Source of the DNA: Alphaproteobacteria bacterium
Lineage (GTDB): Bacteria > Pseudomonadota > Alphaproteobacteria > ATCC43930 > CGMCC-115725
Reading direction: 5' to 3'
DNA length: 5,475 bases
NCBI GenBank assembly: GCA_019241915.1
Contig: JAFAWI010000140.1
Coordinates: 1-5,475 of the forward strand
Positions 1 through 5,475 of the stretch are shown one piece after another; within the stretch, counting starts at the first letter, position 1, and every line of letters starts with the position of its first letter. Below the pieces are notes generated by a model. It saw nothing but the letters and a program-made list of their open reading frames with translations, was not told the DNA's origin and ran no database searches. Both the position numbers and the translations under genes were made by a program.

Positions 1-159
1 ACGGCAGACAAGGGCGTTAACCCATTTATAAACCTGTTGTTGAGCGCAGGCCAGCCACGATGTGCCGCAGGTTGGGCGCACCGGCGCCGGCATCGTCGGG
101 CGAAACCCGGCCAAAGCCGCGGGCCATCCGCGATTTCCCGTACCGCCTTCGGATGCGGC
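1..159. other. Region with no recognisable gene
   Basis: I see no supportable gene here. On the plus strand two of the three frames stop early (TAA at 18-20 and at 29-31), so a plus-strand gene could only end at the very edge of the window. On the minus strand one frame stays open and ends at the TAA complementary to 26-28, with the tail PNLRHIVAGLRSTTGL. That tail looks protein-like, but upstream it reads straight through the REP elements, so I do not call it. The stretch may be the remnant of a gene interrupted by the REP island. Confidence 0.5.
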
Positions 160-189
160 GGCGGAATGCGCTGCGCTTTTCCGCCCTAC
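160..189 (-). repeat. REP element 1, inverted copy, left cluster
   Basis: This 30-bp palindromic unit is read on the minus strand. It starts with the tetranucleotide GTAG, followed by stem arms GGCGGAA and TTCCGCC (7 bp, perfect) around the core GCGCAGCG. It is identical to the inverted copy at 935-964. A GTAG/GTGG head followed by an imperfect palindrome is the known signature of REPs mobilised by RAYT transposases. With the next copy it forms an inverted pair (a BIME-like unit) with 8 nt between them. Confidence 0.9.
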
Positions 190-197
190 AGCGCATT

Positions 198-227
198 GTA
201 GGGCGGAAAAGCGCAGCGTAATCCGCC
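198..227 (+). repeat. REP element 2, direct copy, left cluster
   Basis: This is a GTAG-headed 30-bp unit with stem arms GGCGGA and TCCGCC. The seventh stem pair is A/A and therefore open. It matches the reverse complement of the inverted copy at 160-189 at 28 of 30 positions, so the two could fold into one long hairpin with an 8-nt loop. Confidence 0.9.
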
Positions 228-245
228 ACGTCGCACCATAGTATT

Positions 246-275
246 GTAGGGCGGATGAGCGCAGCGTAATCCGCC
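246..275 (+). repeat. REP element 3, direct copy, left cluster
   Basis: This is a GTAG-headed unit with a perfect 7-bp stem GGCGGAT/ATCCGCC. It is identical to the copy at 1082-1111. An 18-nt linker (228-245) separates it from the previous copy, and that linker resembles the one at 1063-1081 in the right cluster. It is followed by a tail (276-334) that is also shared with the right cluster. Confidence 0.9.
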
Positions 276-344
276 GCCTCACACCCTGGGTTCAGCGCAT
301 CGGATAACCGCGGCAAAAGCCCGGGGCAATCCGCGCCCGACCCA

Positions 345-879
345 TCATCCCCGTCGTTCGCCGGCTTCCGGCAAATCGACATGCGCGCCGGCCCAATCGG
401 CCGGGTACAACCCATGCGCCACGCAGCGGCGAAATGTCGAAAACCGCCATTCGCCCGGGCCGCTCGCCACCCCGTGCTTGACCGGATTGAAATGGATGTA
501 GTCCATGTGCGCGGTAATCGCGCTCGTCGCGCACCACATGCTCCCAATAGCGCCGCTGCCAGATGCCGCGCTCACCGCGTCGGATCATCACCGGCGAGCG
601 GTGTTCGAGCGGCGCAATCGATCGGGAGAACATCGTCTTGATGACCCGCCATCGTCCGGGAAAATCCGCGTCGCCGGGCGGCAGCGTCCACAAACAATGG
701 AGGTGGTCGGGCAAGACGACCCAGGCGTCGATCGAGAACGGACGCTGTCGCCGAGCATCTGCGACCGTCCGGCGTAACAAATCGATGTGCCGCACCAACA
801 GATCGCTGCGTCGATCGAACAGATTGACCGTGAAGAAGTAGGTGGCGCCGGGCAGGTGCGCGCGGCGATAGTCGGGCAT
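345..879 (-). pseudogene. REP-associated tyrosine transposase (RAYT, Y1/HUH family), frameshifted
   Basis: RAYTs are single-copy HUH endonucleases that cut REP sequences as single strands through a catalytic tyrosine and are thought to spread REPs. Read from the ATG at 879-877, the protein opens MPDYRRAHLPGATYFFTVNL, as the family does. The metal-binding HUH motif is H59-L60-H61 in VLPDHLHCLWTLP, and GIWQRRYWEHVVRDERDY follows at about 105-122. After RAH (residue 125) the homology jumps to another frame: MDYIHFNPVKHG, then STFRRCVAHGLYPADWAG, ending GERRG at the TGA complementary to 345-347. Restoring two bases in the CG run at 509-513 gives an ordinary 178-aa RAYT. As read, the unshifted frame continues to 292 and ends in unrelated sequence. 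The nucleophile tyrosine (Y128 after repair, matching Y115 of the E. coli enzyme) is lost. A purine-rich ribosome site GAGAGGGG (complement of 887-894) precedes the start. Family assignment is firm. Sequencing error or programmed shifting are the alternatives to true inactivation. Confidence 0.93.
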
Positions 880-886
880 CGGCGAA

Positions 887-894
887 CCCCTCTC
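887..894 (-). promoter_or_regulatory. Ribosome binding site of the RAYT
   Basis: The minus strand reads GAGAGGGG, 7 nt before the ATG at 879-877. This supports the MPDYRRA start over longer or shorter alternatives. Confidence 0.6.
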
Positions 895-934
895 GTAGGG
901 AGGACGTCAGGGATCATGCCTGTGCAGATGCAGC

Positions 935-964
935 GGCGGAATGCGCTGCGCTTTTCCGCCCTAC
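935..964 (-). repeat. REP element 4, inverted copy, right cluster
   Basis: This unit is identical over all 30 bp to the inverted copy at 160-189 on the other side of the transposase, including the GTAG head and the GGCGGAA/TTCCGCC stem. It lies upstream of the transposase start and opens the right cluster. Confidence 0.9.
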
Positions 965-978
965 ACGTTCAGCGTATC

Positions 979-1008
979 GTCCGGCGGAAAAGCGCAGCGT
1001 AATCCGCC
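979..1008 (+). repeat. REP element 5, direct copy with degenerate head
   Basis: The palindrome and core match the other copies, but the head reads GTCC instead of GTAG. The RAYT recognition tetranucleotide is therefore damaged. The copy pairs with the inverted one at 935-964 at 26 of 30 positions, across a 14-nt spacer. Confidence 0.85.
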
Positions 1009-1032
1009 ACGTGGCAACGTTTTCGGCGTATT

Positions 1033-1062
1033 GTAGGGCGGATGAGCGCAGCGTAACCCGCC
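1033..1062 (+). repeat. REP element 6, direct copy, right cluster
   Basis: This is a GTAG-headed unit with one difference from the commonest form (AACCCGCC for AATCCGCC), which opens one pair of the stem. A 19-nt linker leads to the next copy. Confidence 0.9.
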
Positions 1063-1081
1063 ACGTCGCACTAATAGTGTT

Positions 1082-1111
1082 GTAGGGCGGATGAGCGCAG
1101 CGTAATCCGCC
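1082..1111 (+). repeat. REP element 7, direct copy, right cluster
   Basis: This unit is identical to the copy at 246-275, with its GTAG head and perfect 7-bp stem. It is followed by the same tail as that copy, and it is the REP closest to recA. Confidence 0.9.
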
Positions 1112-1215
1112 GCCTCACACCATGGGTTCAGCGTTGGTTGGCCGGACAACCCCGGCGAAAGGCGGGGCAAGCCGCCATCCGCCCCGGTCCGCCTTGGCAA
1201 ATTCACGACGGAAAT

Positions 1216-1230
1216 GTTCCCCTTGCGTTC
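1216..1230 (+). promoter_or_regulatory. LexA (SOS) box of recA, GTTC-N7-GTTC
   Basis: The sequence reads GTTC, seven bases (CCCTTGC), then GTTC, an exact match to the direct-repeat operator bound by alphaproteobacterial LexA. It lies 77 bp before the recA start and overlaps the best promoter candidate, as expected for a repressor site. A nearby GTTCTGCGAACGAAC stretch adds further half-sites (1227-1241). Binding itself is inferred from the motif. Confidence 0.88.
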
Positions 1231-1251
1231 TGCGAACGAACCGGGTACATT
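1223..1251 (+). promoter_or_regulatory. Candidate recA promoter
   Basis: TTGCGT (1223-1228) and TACATT (1246-1251) are separated by 17 bp, a sigma-70-like pair of moderate quality (3 of 6 and 4 of 6 consensus bases). The -35 element falls inside the LexA box, so LexA bound there would block RNA polymerase. Transcription would start near 1258, giving a leader of about 50 nt. Confidence 0.5.
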
Positions 1252-1296
1252 CGCGGCCGGATCGCATTTGCGCCGTCGCGGCGGGCATGGGATAAC

Positions 1297-1303
1297 GGAG
1301 GGG
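1297..1303 (+). promoter_or_regulatory. Ribosome binding site of recA
   Basis: GGAGGGG ends three bases before the ATG at 1307, with its GGAGG core five bases away. It fixes the MTQPALRL start. The in-frame ATG at 1214 lies before the operator and promoter. The one at 1346 (MDKQRAL) lacks a comparable site. Confidence 0.85.
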
Positions 1304-1306
1304 CGG

Positions 1307-2383
<1,077 letters not shown>

Positions 2384-2405
2384 CAGGCGGCGGCGCCCGC
2401 CCGTT

Positions 2406-2433
2406 CTCCTGTTATCGATGCCGATAACAGGAG
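2406..2433 (+). terminator. First hairpin after recA (no T run)
   Basis: CTCCTGTTATCG (2406-2417) pairs perfectly with CGATAACAGGAG (2422-2433) around the 4-nt loop ATGC. It starts 23 bp after the recA stop. With no T run of its own, it may protect the recA mRNA end or assist the next hairpin rather than terminate alone. Confidence 0.7.
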
Positions 2434-2434
2434 G

Positions 2435-2463
2435 ATAACAGGAGGTCGCCTCCTGTTATTTTT
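2435..2463 (+). terminator. Rho-independent terminator of recA
   Basis: ATAACAGGAGG (2435-2445) pairs perfectly with CCTCCTGTTAT (2449-2459) around TCG, and a T run covers 2459-2463. This is a classical intrinsic terminator. Its 5' arm repeats in tandem the 3' arm of the preceding hairpin (GATAACAGGAG at 2423-2433 and 2434-2444). Confidence 0.9.
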
Positions 2464-2493
2464 GCACAAGCCGTCAACCCGCTCCTCGCGCTG

Positions 2494-2525
2494 TTGACCG
2501 GCTCTTAACCCGGTCGCGCGATACT
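2494..2525 (+). promoter_or_regulatory. Weak candidate promoter of the membrane-protein gene
   Basis: TTGACC (2494-2499) is a good -35 element. The best -10 candidate is GATACT (2520-2525), but the 20-bp spacing is longer than usual. Transcription from it would begin at about 2532, which is the GTG start itself. Some promoter is expected here because a terminator precedes the gene. Confidence 0.3.
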
Positions 2526-2531
2526 GATGCG

Positions 2532-4031
2532 GTGAGCGACGATGCCCGCCCGCAATTCGCCGCCGCGGCGTTCCCCTCTGCCGCCGGCTGGCTGCGGCTG
2601 CGGCCCTCGCTCCCTTGGCTGATCGCGCTCCTGGCGCTGGCCCGCGCGCTCGCCGCGCCCGCGGCGCTGCTGCACGACCCCGACACCTACCTCCACATCG
2701 CGGCCGGCCGCTGGATGCTGGCGCATGCCGCGCTGCCCGGCGCCGACCCGTTCTCGTTCACCGTGCCCGGCGCCCGCTGGCTCGCCGGCGAGTGGGGCGG
2801 CGAGCTCGTCCTGGCGCTCGCCTGGCGCCTCGCCGGCTGGGGCGGCACCGTCGTGCTGGCCGCGGCGTGCTTCGCGCTCGCGCTCGGCCTCCTCACCCGC
2901 TTCCTGCTGCGTCGGCTCGCGCCGCTGCCCGCCGCGCTGGCCGCGCTCGCGGGCGCGGCGCTGGTGCAGCCGCACCTGCTCGCCCGCCCGCACGTGCTGG
3001 CGCTGCCGCTCCTCGTCCTGTGGTGCGGCGCGCTGCTCGGCGCGCGCGACGATGCCGCCGCGCCGCCGTGGCGCGCGCTGCCGGCGATGACCTTGTGGGC
3101 CAGCCTGCACGGCAGCTTTATGTTCGGTCTGGCGCTCGCCGGCTTTGTCGCCGCCGAGGCGGTGCTGCGTCCCGCCCCCGGTGTCGCACGCGCCGCCGAG
3201 GCGCGCCGCTGGGCCGGCTTTCTCGTCGCCGCGGTGGCCGCGGCGCTGCTCAACCCGTACGGTGTCGGCGCGCTGGTGCAGCCGCTGCGGCTGATGGCGA
3301 TGCCGGCGCTGCAGACCGGCTTTGGCGAGTGGCTCCCTGCCGACCTCGCCGCGTTCCCGGCGCTCGAAGCCTGGCTGCTCGGCGCCGTCGCGCTCGGCTA
3401 TATGGCCCCCGGGAGGCTGCCGTGGACGCGGCTGGTGCTGCTGCTCGGCCTCATCCACATGGCGCTCGCGCATGTCCGTCACGCCGACCTGCTCGGGCTG
3501 GTCGCGCCGCTCGCGCTGGCCGCCGGTCTCGCCCCGGCCGTCGCGGCGTGGCTCGCGCCGGCCGCCTCGTCCGCCCTCGTGCGCGGCGCCGCGGCGCTCG
3601 CCGCGCCCGCCGGCCGAAAAGCGCAGACGGCCGCACTGCTCGCCGCCGCTCTTCTCGCCGCGCCGGTAGCGCTGCGGCCGGTCGACCGCGCCGGCGACCC
3701 GGTGACGCCGCAGGCGGCGCTCGACGCCGCGCACCGCCTCGGCCTCACCGGACCGGTATTCAACAGCGAGGCGTTTGGCGGCTATCTCGTATTCGCGGGG
3801 GTGCCGGTGTTTATCGACGGCCGCATCGAGCTTTACGGCAACGATTTCCTCGCGGCCTACCTCGCAGCCGAGCGCGGCGACCCGGGAGCGCTTGCCGCGT
3901 TGCTTGGCGATTACCGCATCGGCTGGACCCTGCTGCAGGCGCAGGCGCCGGCCGTCGCCGCGCTCGACCGGCTTCCCGGCTGGCGCCGCGCCTACGCCGA
4001 CGCGCAGGCCGTCGTCCACGTCCGCGACTAG
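2532..4031 (+). CDS. Polytopic membrane protein, GT-C glycosyltransferase-like, function unknown
   Basis: This is a 499-aa protein very rich in Ala and Leu. The GTG start at 2532 is the only reasonable one: there is no in-frame ATG before residue 62, upstream codons offer no alternative, and no clear Shine-Dalgarno is visible. After a short N-terminal tail, a hydrophobic segment (about 27-47) leads into LLHDPDTYLHIAAGRWML, with D49 and D51 forming a DxD, then DPFSF and a W-x4-EW motif (83-88). Many more hydrophobic stretches follow to about residue 385, with QPHLLARPH (146-154) and WASLHGSFMFG (189-199) among them. The C-terminal ~100 residues look soluble and carry GPVFNSEAFGGYLVF (407-421) and FIDGRIELYG (427-436). 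An acidic motif in the first extracytoplasmic loop resembles lipid-linked-sugar (GT-C) transferases. I recall similar unnamed proteins in related bacteria, but substrate and activity are not known. It lies 148 bp after recA and 68 bp before alaS on the same strand. Confidence 0.85.
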   Translation: MSDDARPQFAAAAFPSAAGWLRLRPSLPWLIALLALARALAAPAALLHDPDTYLHIAAGRWMLAHAALPGADPFSFTVPGARWLAGEWGGELVLALAWRLAGWGGTVVLAAACFALALGLLTRFLLRRLAPLPAALAALAGAALVQPHLLARPHVLALPLLVLWCGALLGARDDAAAPPWRALPAMTLWASLHGSFMFGLALAGFVAAEAVLRPAPGVARAAEARRWAGFLVAAVAAALLNPYGVGALVQPLRLMAMPALQTGFGEWLPADLAAFPALEAWLLGAVALGYMAPGRLPWTRLVLLLGLIHMALAHVRHADLLGLVAPLALAAGLAPAVAAWLAPAASSALVRGAAALAAPAGRKAQTAALLAAALLAAPVALRPVDRAGDPVTPQAALDAAHRLGLTGPVFNSEAFGGYLVFAGVPVFIDGRIELYGNDFLAAYLAAERGDPGALAALLGDYRIGWTLLQAQAPAVAALDRLPGWRRAYADAQAVVHVRD

Positions 4032-4081
4032 CGCCGCGGCTTGGCGGAATCCCAACCGCGCCTCTTGCATCGGCGGCGCGA

Positions 4082-4099
4082 ACGCCCGTAATTGGGCGT
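4082..4099 (+). promoter_or_regulatory. Hairpin abutting the alaS start codon
   Basis: ACGCCC (4082-4087) pairs perfectly with GGGCGT (4094-4099) around GTAATT, and the next base is the A of the ATG. The hairpin occupies the place of a ribosome binding site, and no good purine-rich site is seen outside it. It could restrain translation, or on DNA it could be a palindromic operator. Both roles are inferred. Confidence 0.45.

Positions 4100-5475
<1,376 letters not shown>

Larger units (their letters stand above)
198..334 (+). repeat. Left arm of long direct repeat flanking the transposase
   Basis: The segment REP, linker, REP, tail recurs at 1033-1176 in the same orientation. Matches include the linker beginning ACGTCGCAC, the tail CCGCCTCACACC followed by TGGGTTCAGCG (one mismatch), and a more diverged end of the form CGGAYAACC-n-CGGCRAAAG followed by GGGGCAA. 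The alignment was done by eye, so the outer limits are approximate. Confidence 0.75.
1033..1176 (+). repeat. Right arm of long direct repeat flanking the transposase
   Basis: This is the counterpart of 198-334: two REPs, a similar linker, the CCTCACACC-TGGGTTCAGCG tail, and a diverged GGGGCAAGCCGCC end. The offset between the arms is 835 bp and spans the whole transposase gene. The arm ends about 40 bp before the LexA operator of recA. Confidence 0.75.

Noticed and set aside
26..547. Minus-strand open frame of 173 codons running through the left REP cluster
   Set aside because: Most of it translates REP DNA and the wrong frame of the transposase. The last 30 residues look protein-like but I cannot assign them.
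160..1111. CRISPR array
   Set aside because: The repeats are palindromic, present in both orientations, unevenly spaced and split by a transposase. The linkers are related to each other rather than unique, and no cas genes are seen.
1214..1306. Upstream in-frame ATG extending RecA by 31 residues
   Set aside because: It lies before the LexA box and the candidate promoter. The ATG at 1307 has a strong ribosome site and the normal family N-terminus.
2505..4070. Minus-strand open frame of 521 codons opposite the membrane-protein gene
   Set aside because: Its product is a low-complexity Arg/Gly/Gln/Glu-rich chain typical of the antisense of GC-rich DNA, while the plus strand gives coherent membrane segments and motifs.
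4065..4093. Promoter for alaS (TTGCAT, 17 bp, GTAATT)
   Set aside because: The -10 candidate matches the consensus at only two bases; too weak to call.

Overview
The window is a GC-rich piece of chromosome from what looks like an alphaproteobacterium, with a Rhodospirillales-like flavour. Four things point there: the recA to alaS gene order, the N-terminal extension of RecA (MTQPALRLLDRDTMDKQ), the class-typical GTTC-N7-GTTC LexA operator upstream of recA, and the alphaproteobacterial form of AlaRS (IPGGPPGSPDQDGDRF). This is inferred from remembered family sequences; no search was run.

Layout. Bases 1-159 hold no gene I can support. Bases 160-1176 form a REP/RAYT island. A REP-associated tyrosine transposase (Y1, HUH family) lies on the minus strand at 345-879. 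Two clusters of 30-bp GTAG-headed REP palindromes bracket it, with three copies on the left and four on the right. The transposase is broken by what reads as a 2-bp loss in a CG run, just before its catalytic tyrosine. The two clusters are near copies of each other in the same orientation, so the transposase sits between direct repeats about 140 bp long.

Bases 1194-2463 are the recA unit: a LexA box with an overlapping candidate promoter, a good Shine-Dalgarno, an intact 358-aa RecA, and then two adjacent strong hairpins. The second hairpin ends in a T run and is a textbook intrinsic terminator. RecX does not follow recA. Bases 2532-4031 encode a 499-aa, very Ala/Leu-rich multi-spanning membrane protein. 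It has an early DxD motif and a C-terminal soluble domain, possibly GT-C-glycosyltransferase-like, but its function is not established. From 4100 to the window end runs alaS, alanyl-tRNA synthetase, cut off after 458 codons. A perfect 6-bp hairpin abuts its start codon.

How the parts relate. RecA is the recombinase and the SOS co-protease for LexA, and its own operator is visible here. AlaRS is a housekeeping translation enzyme. The membrane protein sits between them and is separated from recA by the terminator. The REP/RAYT island ends about 40 bp before the recA operator. I see no clearly new multi-gene system. The most interesting items are the mirrored REP clusters with stem covariation, the frameshift before the catalytic tyrosine, and the duplicated terminator arm.
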